A stretch of 64,000 nt of DNA from Fomitopsis serialis (taxonomy: Eukaryota > Basidiomycota > Agaricomycetes > Polyporales > Fomitopsidaceae): positions 18,080 to 82,079 of the forward strand of contig NW_025955133.1 of NCBI RefSeq assembly GCF_022376445.1, read 5' to 3'. The stretch's first letter is position 1, and each line of letters opens with the position of its first letter. Below, piece by piece: positions 22,431 through 33,621 of this stretch. The notes under the pieces were generated by a model, which was given only the letters and a program-made list of their open reading frames with translations, searched no databases and was not told the origin of the DNA. Both the position numbers and the translations under genes were made by a program.

Positions 22431-22446
22431 CGCGGGGCTCATAACC
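22431..22446 (-). other. Primer-binding site, complementary to initiator tRNA-Met anticodon arm
   Basis: Directly next to the 5' LTR the minus strand reads GGTTATGAGCCCCGCG. Its complement contains GGGCTCATAACC, the anticodon-loop region of eukaryotic initiator tRNA-Met. Copia and Ty5 elements prime from such a half-tRNA rather than from the tRNA 3' end. Confidence 0.75.
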
Positions 22447-22907
22447 TAACGCAACAACAGTGGCGAGCACGAGTCGTCGGGCTGTACACAGTCAAGACGA
22501 CGGCCTCAGTTCGTGCTCGGGATAGCAAGACTGAGTTGTATTAAAGCATACCTGTACACAGTCAAGACGACGGCTACGAGAGGTAGTGTAAGTGACTGTG
22601 TGCAGGACGAGACAAACTAACTAACTCACCCTCAGTTCGTGCTCGGGATAGCAAGACTGAGGGCGATGGGCGTACGAGCGAGGGTATAAGTGGGCGAGCG
22701 AGTCAGGCAGGAACAGGAACGAGATGGACTATCAATGTCCTCGTATGGTAATGAATGTACGGGTGCGCACGGCGGACGCGGCGGGATAAGAGAACGGACG
22801 GGCGCATCGGACAGCGCGTAAGCAAAGGTACATAAAAGAAAGATAGCGGGTATACGAGGAGGCCGGAAAGCCGGTTGAGTACGACGTACGGATCGTTTGC
22901 TCCAACA
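22447..22907 (-). repeat. 5' LTR of the copia element
   Basis: 461 bp, TG..TA ends in element orientation, nearly identical to 17235-17698. It should hold the element promoter, but no TATA box was assigned with confidence. Confidence 0.93.
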
Positions 22908-22912
22908 GGCTG
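22908..22912. repeat. Target-site duplication GGCTG, right copy
   Basis: Matches 17230-17234. Removing one copy and the copia element joins GCA GCC to CAA GAG in frame within LINE ORF2. Confidence 0.9.
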
Positions 22913-24544
22913 CCGGGCACCAACTTGGGAGATCCGTCGATTGGATCTCATCATGGTAGTCTCTCGCTATAGTCGCCATTCGGTCTGAGCGTCGAGCGAA
23001 AGTAGGGGATGTGGACTTCGGGTCACGGAGTGAGTATATTACGTCTCTGGGTTTACGGTCTTTATTAATCATCGACCAGTATTTTGTGACGCGTTCCGCG
23101 TTCAGTACATATCTTGTGGTGGTGTTAAGTTTTGCGAGCGAGGATCGGCGGCGTTCAAGCTCAAGGATACGGTTGTTGACAGCTGCCGCAGCGTGTAGTA
23201 GTGTGGCCGACGTGGTGAAGGCAGGGTTGCGCTCGATCTCAACGAGGTGTGCAGTCAGGCGTTTAATCTCAGCGGCCAGTTTTGGAGTTTTCACTCGGAG
23301 ACGTTGCCGTGCTAGGGTCTGTATGTCACGTTTAAAGGCAGCATGTATGTGTTGTATTGAGTATCCCGGGGTGCGTGTCGTATCGTCTGTAAGCGTCTTC
23401 ATTCGATCCATCGCGGTCTTTCCAAGGGCGGACGCATCTTGCATGAACTGGACGTCGGACAGGAGGTGCAGTGGCATCGTCCACCGGCCGCGCCCTATGA
23501 AAGGCGAGTTTGGGGTGGTAAGGGCAGCGCTGACAAGTTTGTGATCGGTATGTACACTTGTGGCCCGTATCGTCCAGGTGTGGGAGGAATTGATCAGGTT
23601 CATGGAGGCATAGATCCGGTCTAGACGTGAGCAGGATAAACTGCCTCGCTGAGGAAACGTATATTCCTTACGGGTGGGCTCAGACGTGCGCCAGCCATCA
23701 TGTAGGCGGAAGCGACGTAGTAGGTCACGGAAGCTGGTGACGGCGGCGATATTATCCTCCTTTGCTGGTAGTCGGTCAATGGCTTCCTCAACGATGTTGA
23801 AGTCGCCCGCGAGGATGTCTGGAGTTTGGTATTTGCCTCTCTCTGCCATGCTGAGGAGGAGTTGCCAGAAGGCAGCGTTATCACGGGGGGCATTGGGGGC
23901 ATATACATTTAGAACGGTGAGGCGTTTCTCGGCATGCCAGTGGAGTCGGAGTAGGGCAGCTCTACCAGGGACTAGTACTTGGAAGTGTACGTTAGCTGTA
24001 TCAACGAGTTCGCGGTTGAGAACAATGGCAACACCTTGCTGTGACGACGCCGTTGTTGAAGGTGAGTTCCATATGGCTAGGCACCTGCCATATAGCTTTT
24101 TGACGGTGTCTGAGTCGTCAGCGCTCAAGTGAGTTTCTTGTAAGCATAGGAGACCGATTCGGTCCTCCCGAACAAGTTGGTTGATCTCGTTCCACTTGCA
24201 ATTCTGAGGGCCGACAGGGCCGCCTCTCCCATTTAGATTTAGGGAGCAGATGTTAAGGCTTGCCTTTGTGTGACGTCCAGAGGGTCGGTCAGAATGCCCA
24301 GTGGTGCGACACGGCATTGCCTGTGGTGGTCGACCGCGATCCCGGTCAGTTCGGGCGGGCGAACTGAGTGTATGGATCGAGGTAGCCCCGTCGCCGAGTT
24401 CCTCCATCCGATCATTGAGATCAGCAAGGGCGGGGGACGCGGTGGTCTCTCTCGGTTGGAGGAGAGGTATGCCGGGAACCAGATATTCGTCCGTGGGGGG
24501 TTGTTCAATATGTAAGTTCACCGTTGGGGTACGCACATCCGACT
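22908..24544 (-). CDS. LINE ORF2, 5' part: AP-like endonuclease
   Basis: About 545 codons, open up to the copia junction. Endonuclease motifs in order: ICSLNLNG (metal-site Asn), LLCLQETHLS (catalytic Glu), LNVYAPN, LAGDFNIVEE (Asp/Asn pair), SRLDRIYAS and HTDHKLV (catalytic Asp-His). It would nick target DNA to prime reverse transcription. An in-frame TAG lies just upstream of 24544, and the first candidate codon is GTG at 24536, so the true start is unclear; upstream reinitiation or a lost base is possible. Downstream it ends in the linker that normally leads to the reverse transcriptase at 17229. Confidence 0.87.
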
Positions 24545-24892
24545 ACAACGATCCATCGGAGGCGAGAGACACTCCTGGTCTCTTCAGGGGACATGCTATA
24601 GGTATAGCGCGGCCTCTCGGCCAGAGCAAGTCTAGAAGTGCCCTCAGAGCTGTTGGGGAATCACGCCAGGGTCGTCCGGCTTTCCTGTCCCGCAGGGCGG
24701 TCAGTAAGTGTGGGCCATCCGAGTCCCAGCGATCAGGTTGTCAGTGAATACATTGTTCGAGGCGAGGGGGAGGTTTTAGAAAGGCTACGGGGAGTCCAGC
24801 GAAATCATGCGCAAAGGTCACATATATTTGGAGCAACGACGTATATAAGAGAAAGCGGGGGGGGACACGTGCGAAGGAAGTACAGTAGATGT

Positions 24893-27611
24893 CTAGGCGT
24901 AGTCATTGTGCGAGCCACGTCGTGCCCCGGCGCCGTTTCGACGACCGCGGGGTCCATTTCCACGCGCACGACCGCCGCGGCCGCCACGGCCTCCTCGTCC
25001 ACCACTGTTTGCTCGCTGTTCAGCACGCTGTTCAGCCTCCATGGCGCGACGTGCGCCGGCGATCGTTTCACGGACCTGGTCCATGGATGGGCCATGCCAG
25101 CCAGGTGTCGTAGGGAGAGTGCAGGAGTTAGGCGGGTGATCAGTGCTGTGGCAATACAGACAGAAGAAAGCCTGCGTCACGAGCGTAGGCGGGCCAGCGT
25201 ATTTCCCGCCAAATGCGAACTCACGGAGGCGCGAGCGGAACGCTTGCCAGCCATTTGCATCGGCGGTGGGCGACTCAATATAGAGGAGTACAACGGGCTC
25301 CTCATCGGTCTCGTCGCGTCCGACTCGTACCCGGATCTGGCGCACTCGGAGGGATTTGAGAACGAGGCGATGGGCGTCGTCGACGGTGAGGTGGCGCCAC
25401 CGGCCGTCTGTGCCGATGTCGACCGCGATGAGCGAGCGAGTCAAGTCGTATATCTCCTTTGAGGTGAGGCCTTTCAGGAAACCGGCGACGATCTCCTCGT
25501 CAGTCTTACCGAGGCGTTCTGGGTGCCACCAGCCACCGATGAAGGTTGGGGGGATGCGCGATGTGGTGAAGACGCCAATGGTGCCGTCAGTGGTGGATAT
25601 GAAGGGGCGGCGCGAGAACTCGATGCGTTGCTCAATTGTGAGGTTGCTGACGCGATAGAACCAGGGCTTGGCGTTCGGCGTCGTGGGTTTGACCGCAGCG
25701 ATGGGCTGTGTGATCCTCGCGTTCGGGGCTTTCAGACGCGAGTGGAAGATGTTTTCTGCCATCGTTAGACGGCCATGTTGGCCTTTGTCCTCGCTGCCCT
25801 GTCCTAAGAAGTGGATAAAGATCGATTCACCTTCTTCGAGGTCCCACTCGTCGATCTGCGATTGTAGGATGTTACGGTAGGCCCAATCGAGATCGTCGCC
25901 TTGGATCGCATGCCACCCGCCCGGGGGAGTGCGTGTCATCATGCGCGCTGGCGGCAGACCAGGCGCATGCGCGAGCGGGGCGATAGGTCCAGCAGGTGCC
26001 GCTGGGGGTTGGTTAGGAGCGGGAGCGGGTGCGAGCGGGGCAATCGAGCCAGGATGTGCGTTGTGGAAAGGGCCGGGGGCAAAGTGTACAGGCCGGGGGT
26101 GGAGGATAGAGGGAGAGCGAACAAGGGGGGGCGGGCCGTCAGCAGCGTCATCGTACGGGAAGCGAGATGGGCCGTCCACCGGTTGGCGGAGCACCGTTTT
26201 TCCTTTCTCGGTCGCGGTAGCGCGGGTACACGATGCATCAGTCGTCTCAGGTGCGTAGAGAGCGGGAGAGGTGACGTCGCCTTGCGCAAGGAAGAGGGTA
26301 GTGGTCCGTGCGTCGAGGGGGCGAGTCGCGGTAAGTCGTCGAGCGGTGGGAGGTGCGGAGGGAGGTCTCTCTCAGGGCGCGTACTAGGTGAGCCGGCAGG
26401 CGTGTATAGGTCTATGTCATTCGAGTCAGGGGGACTGATACAAGTATGTTATCAACGAACTATCTGCTGACCCTCTATGTCACCCTCCACATATACGCGC
26501 GCCGACAAAGACGGCAGATTGTGGAAGTTCGGGGTTTGGTCCTCCAGGTAACGGCGGATCCAGGACGGGCTGCCGTAAGCTTGGCGGGTACGTAGCGATG
26601 CCTGCCGGTCATCTGTATGCGTCGGGAGTGCGCGGCGGCGGCCGGCGAACAGTGGGTTAGTTCAGGGCATGGGAAGATGCGACGTTGAACGTACGAGGGC
26701 TAAGGGCAGGAGGACCGTTGTCATCGAGACTTCGCATGATTACATCCTCCGGCTCGATGTCCGAGGTTGTGATAGCGGGAGGGTCAGTGCGGTTGTCATC
26801 GCCGATAGACGGGGACGAGAGAATGACGATGGCCTCGTCGACAGCGTGAAGTGCGTCGCGGGGAGTCGGAGACGGTGAGGCCTGGACGCGGTTGACGGTT
26901 CCGGCGTTCTCGTCGTGGTCGCCGGTGTCGGTGGACACTCGGCGACGTTTGCGTGTGTCGCTGGTGAGGCGGTGCGTAGCGTGCGGCGGGGACTTGGCGG
27001 AGGCCTCAGACGAGCTGGGGACGTGGAGCTCATCCTCGGTTTCAGCCGGAGGCTTCCGGTCGCGTCTATGGGTCTTCTTGCCCTTGGGCTTGGAAGCTCT
27101 TTTCTTCGACGCCGAGGGACGACGGCCCGAGCGGGTGCGTCCTACATTGAGGTCGGGCTCGATCTCCTCCGCTGTGAGGCGTGAGGAAGGGGGAGATGTG
27201 GAGGTAAGACGAAGATAGGCTTACTTTTGACTTCGACTGCGTTGACGACAGTCTCTGTCGACGCAGTTTGCGCGATCTCGGTCGTGGCCGCGGTGTCCTT
27301 GTATTGCTCGCCCAGGGCCGGATTCGCGGTGTCGGCGGCCGGCGGGACCTTGGTCGCAGACGAGGGCGAAGCGGGACGGGTCATGACGGCGGCATAGCTG
27401 AAGCCCGAGCGCTTGACTGGGGAGATCGCGCGGGGAGACCCCACGGATTGCCGGTTGGCGGAGGGAGCGGCTCAGCGTTGACTCGGATCGGGGAAGAGGA
27501 CTTCACGAGCGAGGCTGCGCGGAGGCGTTCGATCGAAGCGGAGGGGCAGTCGGCGGCGGGAGGCTGTCCGGTGCCGTCGTTCGAGGCAGTGGGAGTCAGG
27601 GTGGGGTGCAT
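24893..27611 (-). pseudogene. LINE ORF1 (nucleic-acid-binding, CCHC knuckle), serially frameshifted
   Basis: A protein-like reading can be followed for about 900 residues from the ATG at 27611, but only by changing frame about five times, near 27440, 27225, 26660, 26450 and 26340. At 27440 a GGGG run is one base short of NPWGSPRAISPVKRSG. The last 1.3 kb (26194-24893) is a clean frame with an RRM-like or globular region, then C-x2-C-x4-H-x4-C (CLYCHSTDHPPNSC), and an RGG-rich tail. Tad/L1 ORF1 proteins bind element RNA. Some breaks coincide with intron-like GT..AG pairs, so splicing cannot be wholly excluded. Confidence 0.65.
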
Positions 27612-28673
27612 TGTGCAAGAGGTTAGAGCTGGGAGCTGGAGGGCGCGGGAAGCAGAAACTGGAGAACTGGAATATGGCGTTCCCGGCTGGGCTATTTATC
27701 GCGGCGCGGTCATTTAGGATCGGTGGTGACGGGCTTACTGGTCGAGGTAATATTGGACCGTCGGTATGCGTTGTCCGGTTCTCGCGCATCGCCGTTTCGA
27801 GGTGGTGTTAAGGAGGGTCGACAGCCGTAATCTACCTAGTCATCTTCGTTCCTGTTCACGCGGCTGTCAGCTGGGCGCTGCATGTGCGTACCAAGGGCGT
27901 CGTCTGAAATCGTAGCCGTATTGACTGGGAGGTGAATGGTAAGTCGTGATCGTGTGCGTTTCGTGATGAGTAGGCTCGAAGCAATACTGCTAGAGTATGC
28001 TGCGACATCTTGGTGCCGTGGAGGTGAAGGCGGCGTGGTCTGCATCGCTTGTCATCGGTGTGTGCATGTCTTCAGCGCTGGTCGAGCGCAAGGCCATCAG
28101 GTCAGGGTGAGTTCGGGGACTTGTTGGAAAAGGTACGGACTGTTTAGGGTGATCTCTCTCGGTGGTAGTTAAACTCTGTTTTTGACACTTTCTGATGGTG
28201 TGCGGCGGTGGCGGTGTTCACGGAATGCATGTTCACGCGCCGCGGAGGCGGGGATGCTGCTGAGTTGGTGCGGTCTTTGGCGACAGTGACCTTTACGCGG
28301 TTTGGCTGCGCAAAAGCGATGTTCATCGTTCCAGTGTTGGGCGGAGGCTGGTACATCGTGAGCGTGGGTTATAGTAGAAAAGAGAGGGATCATGCAGTTG
28401 ACGGCGGGGCGCGCACGGTGCCCACGGCCTGGAGATTTTGACAGTATGACAGTAATGCTTACGTGCGTGCGGGCGGCGGTAGGACAGGGTCCTGGTCAGG
28501 GTCCATTGCGGTTCTTTGATCGCAGTTCACGGGTCGGCTTCGAGTGCGGGTGATGATCGAGGGAGTCAGTATGGGTGCCGGCGTTGGTTGCTTCACGTGC
28601 TGGTCCTATTTTTGGAGTAGAGGCCGAGCGTAGTCACGGTGACGTGAGCGGGGCCGCCCGAAGTGCTCCGCGT
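27612..28673. other. No gene recognised; possible LINE 5' untranslated region
   Basis: Only short open frames, including a 70-codon minus-strand frame at 28144-28356 with no recognisable domain. The stretch may be the 5' leader of the LINE or ordinary intergenic DNA. Confidence 0.4.
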
Positions 28674-29233
28674 TTAGGGTCGTGGGATAGGCAGCACGTC
28701 ATCATCGTCGTCGTCGAACTCGTAGGGGTTGGCGGGTCCCGTCAGTAGAGGGTCTCCTATTAAGGATCGGTGGGGGCAGGCGTAGCGGGGAGGTGACGAT
28801 ATAGGCGATTGTGAGTTTGATGTTCTTCGATGCTGAGGTGGGTCCATGAGATCGGGACGCGTAGGCCGCAGTTTCCGGGCGCCCCTTCGATTGACCACGT
28901 GACCCAGTGTCGCTGGGTGAAGACGATGGTCACGAGGCGGCCTAGGCCAGATCGGAGGGTGCCGGCCGAGAGTCGCACGAGTTGGTCGCTCCGAATTCGT
29001 TCAGTTGGGCGTTCATCTGCTATCCACGTTAGGAACGCGCCTTGCCTCTCTGGTCGTCCTCGCACTTCGATCGGGACTGCAGTTTCGGGATCGGAGGAGA
29101 AATGGAGAGCAGGGAGGGTTGGCGGAGGTGGTGGCGCAAGGACAGGTCTCCTGATGTTGGGGATCTGCTGCTGGGGCGGAGCGATGAGGTGGGCTGGGAG
29201 GCAGCTGGGATGGTAGTAGGGAGGGTTGGGCAT
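28674..29233 (-). CDS. Unrecognised protein with acidic C-terminus (one frameshift)
   Basis: I do not recognise this protein. The ATG at 29233 opens 157 codons: a proline-rich start (APPPPPTLPAL), then a compact region with LVRLSAGTL, RLVTIVFTQRHWVTWSIEG and LRVPISWTHLSIEEHQ. It stops at 28760, but another frame continues at once with GDPLLTGPANPYEF, six Asp, and VLPIPRP to a stop at 28674. A single-base change near 28770 would join them into about 185 residues. It lies between the LINE and the gene for the five-module protein. It could be a host gene or a passenger of the transposon region. Confidence 0.45.
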
Positions 29234-30320
29234 GGTTTGTCAAAATAGTTGGTGGTGCGTCTGGAACTCTCTGTTCAGCCAAGGGTTGGAGTTATTCTTA
29301 TAGAGGAGCTGAGCGTTTATATGGCAGCATAATGCCGTTATGCGTTAATTCGTACGATCATTTCGGAGTGAACGTGGGAGATGCAGGGAGCATAAGCGCG
29401 CAAGGGAGGGTGTAGGGTGAGGCGGCTTGGGTGTTGCCGGCCTCAAGATTATTGGGAAGAAAGGCATGAAGTACCTGGGATGGGTACATGGAATGGTTGA
29501 GGGCCTAGCGTATCTCAGATTGGGACTGAGAGCAGTCGCATTGGAGCCACCTGGGGCGTGAGAATGTTATGGATTAGTTGTTGGGCGTCTGGTGGCTGGA
29601 TGCTGACGTAAACATCACTCAGCCACCGTGGCTGGCGTCTGGGTATGCCTCGTATGGGATGGGAAGAGAGAGAGAAAAAACCGGTAGCAAGGGCGTGCTG
29701 GGTAGTGTAGTAGAAGGGTTGGAACTAACGTTGTATGGGATGGGGATTGGAGCTTGGCAAAGCAGAGCTCGAGGAGACGAAGTCTCTCATGTGCCACACA
29801 GGGGTGGATTGGCAACCGTCGCAGCGGATGTCGTTGGGCGCAGAGTCCCGGCCGCTCTGCTTAACAGCGGAGTGCAGGCCTTATAGCGCATGTTCGTTTC
29901 ATCCCTTGCGGGACTACTCACCCCCCGGGACCACGAGGAGGTCTGCGCAGGGCATCGTCGACAACGACGACGCCCTCCCGGGGGAATCCCTTATTCTTAG
30001 GTTCTTCATTCCTCGAAGGACGCTATCGCTGCTAGTGCAGTCATCTTCACAGCGATCGTGCACGTGGGACATGGAAGCAACTAGTAACAAAGCAGGGGTT
30101 ATAGGTAATGTTTTGACAGATGCAAGACGGCCACCGGCAGGTACCTGAGCTTCGCTTGCCGATGCTCCTGCTCCTGCGATATATATACGGTATTCAGCTC
30201 TGAATCTGAGATTTCAGCCGAGGCCACCTTCTGAGAATGATCTGATTCAGAGTCGCAGCCTCGCATGGAGTGTCAGGAATGATGCTGCAAGAGACATATT
30301 GGTTAATTACATATGCTGCT
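29234..30320. other. Intergenic, no gene seen
   Basis: Open frames here are short and unlike proteins. The right end should contain the 3' untranslated region of the minus-strand gene that follows. Confidence 0.5.
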
Positions 30321-33300
30321 TCACGTACTCATTACGTGTTCTACTCCAACCGCATGCGCGTGCTCGTCCCCGTCCTCGCCAGTACTACGACGATCGGTGG
30401 CCACCGTGGCTTTGCCAGCAAGCTTGCGCGGCTCAAGCTTGAAGCGCTGCTTCGCCTTCTCGGAGCGTTTCCTTAGACGCTCCTTGCAACGTATGCAAAG
30501 ACTGCCATTGTGGTTGGCAGATAGCGGTCGGTGACACTTCTGATTGCTACACATCTGCTGGACGACCCCTAGTTAGTGCTGCTGCGTAGCCCGCGTTCGT
30601 CTGGGACGCACCGCTTGGACTACTGCATCGATATCATTTAGACCACTCGATTTGTTCGATACGTCAGCGGCGACCTCACTGTCGGCAGGTGGGACCGCCG
30701 GAGGCACCAGCGGAGAAGTTGGCTGATCAACCGAGCTGCTAGTACTCGGCGCCGGCTGCTTGCCCGCAAAGAACATGCCCTCGCCCTCCAGAGGGCGCTT
30801 GCGCCGCAAGGCCGATGGTATAGACGATGCTCGATTGTGCGGCTCGCCGGTCTTCGCGGAGAACGTCGCATAGTGCGGCGCGGGCGGGCCTCCATTCGAT
30901 GTGGCGCCCTGTTGCCGTACGTTCTGTGACTCTGCTGCATAGTCTGTGCGAGAGACGAAATCCGCGGAGACGGAATACGTTCCTTGCACTGGGGGTGGCG
31001 GCGAGACATTCGTAGGATATGGTGGAGGTCCGTACGGTGGTTGGGCGTACGGTGGCAGGGGCGGATATGCGTAAGGCTGTGAGTAGGGTGCGTACGGCGG
31101 CTGATATCCATAGGGCGGCGGAGGATACTGGTAATGCGGACCATAATGGCTATACGGGTACGGGGGTTGACCGCCGTATGGTTGCATGCCGTACGGGGGC
31201 ACATAGTATGGAGGGTACGGAGCGGCAGGCGGAGGTGCATCGATAGGATATGGTGGGAGCGGATGCACTTCATGTATGGCTGGAGGTGCAGGTTGAATTG
31301 GCGGTGGAAGCACCGGGGCAGAAGGCGCAGAAGCCAGAACGCCAGCGGTACTAGTCGATGCCTCAGCGTTGATTTGCACAGGAGCATTGGACGTGCTAGC
31401 TGTACTGTTCTGGACCTTCCGCTTCTTCCGGGGAGCCGCAGCGGTGCTCTCAGCCTGTGCAGATTTTGAAGCTATCTCCTCAGCTGAGACGATCTGAAAA
31501 GGGCGCGTGGATGCAACAGCCGCTGGAAGAGGGCTCGCAGCGGGAGGCACGACCTCTGTAGGCAGCACATCGGCGAGCGGCAGAGGGTCCGCGGATAACT
31601 CTGATGGCGGAGCTTGTTGGACGATTGACGGAGGTGGGGACTTCGTAACCAGATGGAATCATGACAGTGAGAGACCACTCTATCCCGTTCATCTCAGAAC
31701 ATACCTTAGGTGGCAGCAACGGCGCCATGAACACCAATCCTGCGGCCTGCGATTCGCCCGGTGACAAGTCTACATCACTTGCTTGTTGCTCCACCTCGGA
31801 TGCAGCACCAGTTCCACCGGATTCAGGCTGGACAGCGACTGGTTCAGCCACCTTCTTCTTTTTCTTCTTCTTCTTGGGCTTCTTCGGTGGGTCGCCGCCT
31901 GTCCCGCCGATCGTCTGCCCATCGCCTCCAACTGGCTCTTGACCGGCTCCATCAGCTGAAGATTCCCCAGCATCCTTCGACTTCCGGGGCGCCCGCGGCG
32001 GCGGAGTGGTGATCACCCCGCTATCTCTCAGAGCCTTTTCCCGGCGATGCGCCCGGTCCCTCGCCCGACAGACATCACACATCCGCCATGGGTTCGTCGG
32101 CGCCAGTAGATTGAAACAAGCTTTGATAGAGCAAACATGGTTCGTCCGTCGCATTCCTCGCGCAGCAGGCGGGAAGCCAGTCCCGGGTGTGCCCTCATTA
32201 TCATACGAAGCGCCAGGCTCCTCGTCTAGTTCCGACCCGCCATCGAGCACAGGCTCTGGCGACGCTTCGTTTTCGTTGTGACCGACGGAGACCATCCAGT
32301 GATTGAAGGCGGCGGCCTTAACCTCTTTATCACGCACGCGCTTGAGCTTGCTGTGATGCCTGTTCTGCAGACGGTGCCGATCGCACCGGAGATACTGGTA
32401 GTCACTGGGTAGTATCTCGCGGCAATGCGAAACGGTGCACATCCGGGCAGGGCGGGGCGCACTCGGACCCGCGTCGTCATCGATATCTGCGCCCTGGGGC
32501 GTCTGCATGCGGGTCGTCCCGTCAGCTTGCCATTCGTGCCATTCAGACTCGGTCAGATCCGGCAGCGGCTGTGTAGACAGAAATGAGCACACGGACGCCA
32601 GATCATGTGTGGAAGGGTGCGACTGACAGGTAGCCCGACCTGGGCTCTGTGTTGGTCCTCATCGTCGCGCACTTGTTGCAGTTCAGCGACGGCTATCCGC
32701 TTCTCGTGCTTCCATTTGGCGCGTTTGGTGATCCCGTAGTTGCGGTAGCGGTCCCTGCATGGCTCGCACATCTTGAAGAATGAGCTGCCAGCCACGAGGG
32801 CCTTGCAGCCTTTGATTGAACAGAGTCGAGGAGGAGTCGACTCATCCTGCCCATCAGATGGATGATCGAATATCGCGGTACTCAACGTCGCTAGGGGGAT
32901 CTGCATGCCAGTCTGAAGGTTCATCGGAGACAGATGATGTGAGAAGGGAGCAGAGCTTGGGGACCCATCCGATAGGGATGGAGAGCCTTGCTGTCGAACG
33001 TTGGTCGGGGCCCGCATGGGTGGATCGGATGAACCAGGGAGTGTGAGCGCGCCAGCAAGCGCAGACTCCTGCGAAAACAATGCCGGGTCAATGGCGGTGT
33101 GGTCCCAAGATTCGGGAGGAAAGCGGTAGGGCTCGGTAGCCTGGACACGAGAATGCGTTTAGAGATCGCGGAATAGGGTACACGGTATCGCTCACGTCGG
33201 TGCGCTTTTCAGCCTCCTCTGAGTGTGCTGTTTGCGGAGCGTCTCGTCCATCCTCTTCGCCGTCGTCCGCGTCGTCCGGAGGCATCCATACGACAGGCTG

Positions 33301-33621
33301 TGCGCCCTGCGAGCCCAAGGCGGCCTTCTCCATCTTGCGTTTCGCGCGTTTCGTCATGGCGTAGATGCGATGGCGACCCCGACAGGCTTCGCACATCTTG
33401 TGCAAGTAATCTGACAAGAGAATGACCGTGCATCCCTTCACGGTACAATACCGTGGCGGGCCGACTGGGTGCGACAGTGCGCTGCCATGCGAAGCGACAT
33501 CGGTTTCGTCCTTGGATTGCACGACATTGTCAGAGACGGTGTGGTGAACGCTTGAAAAGAAGTCAGTCTGCTCGCGATAGTAGGACGCGCTCATATGGCC
33601 AGACGACTGACCCGACGCCAT
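30321..33621 (-). CDS. Protein with five C-x4-C-x12-C-x2-[C/H] modules and a Pro/Tyr-rich domain
   Basis: Five exons, 33621-33196, 33140-32628, 32568-31705, 31640-30612 and 30557-30321, give about 1,022 residues (exon 2 could also end at 32640). Putative zinc modules begin at about residues 59, 249, 357, 459 and 947. Each is C-x4-C-x12-C-x2-C, with His as the last ligand in module three, followed by an Arg/Lys-rich helix (RHRIYAMTKRAKRK, RYRNYGITKRAKWK). Between modules four and five lie a run of eight Lys, an NLS-like PRKKRKV, and a long PPY-rich stretch. I know no named domain with this spacing. Nuclear, nucleic-acid-binding function is inferred only from the basic character. Confidence 0.72.

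Larger units (their letters stand above)
17235..22907 (-). mobile_element. Ty1/copia LTR retrotransposon
   Basis: A complete 5.67-kb element bounded by 464- and 461-bp LTRs and a GGCTG duplication. In its own orientation it reads 5' LTR (22907-22447), primer-binding site, gag, protease, integrase, reverse transcriptase, RNase H, polypurine tract, 3' LTR. Integrase before reverse transcriptase defines copia order. The coding part is interrupted by at least five one-base frameshifts, so this copy looks non-autonomous unless those are assembly errors. Confidence 0.95.
13450..27611 (-). mobile_element. Non-LTR (LINE) retrotransposon, split by a copia insertion
   Basis: A minus-strand element in the order ORF1 (CCHC knuckle), then ORF2 (AP-type endonuclease, reverse transcriptase, C-terminal zinc knuckle), the usual layout of Tad/L1-like elements. 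The 5' limit is taken at the ORF1 ATG, and the true 5' end may lie further right. The 3' limit is uncertain: the last recognisable LINE residues end near 13740, and the frame then runs into GTCGGC-type repeats until a stop at 13450. Excluding the inserted copia element it spans about 8.5 kb. No flanking target duplication of the LINE itself was identified. Confidence 0.85.

Noticed and set aside
22431..22446. tRNA-Met-like sequence as a tRNA gene
   Set aside because: Only the anticodon-arm segment matches and it sits exactly at the LTR edge, so it is a primer-binding site.
26590..27240. Introns in the LINE ORF1 region, implying a host gene
   Set aside because: Splices were possible at two breaks, but one-base shifts explain all breaks alike, and the reading runs on into the CCHC ORF1; kept only as an alternative.
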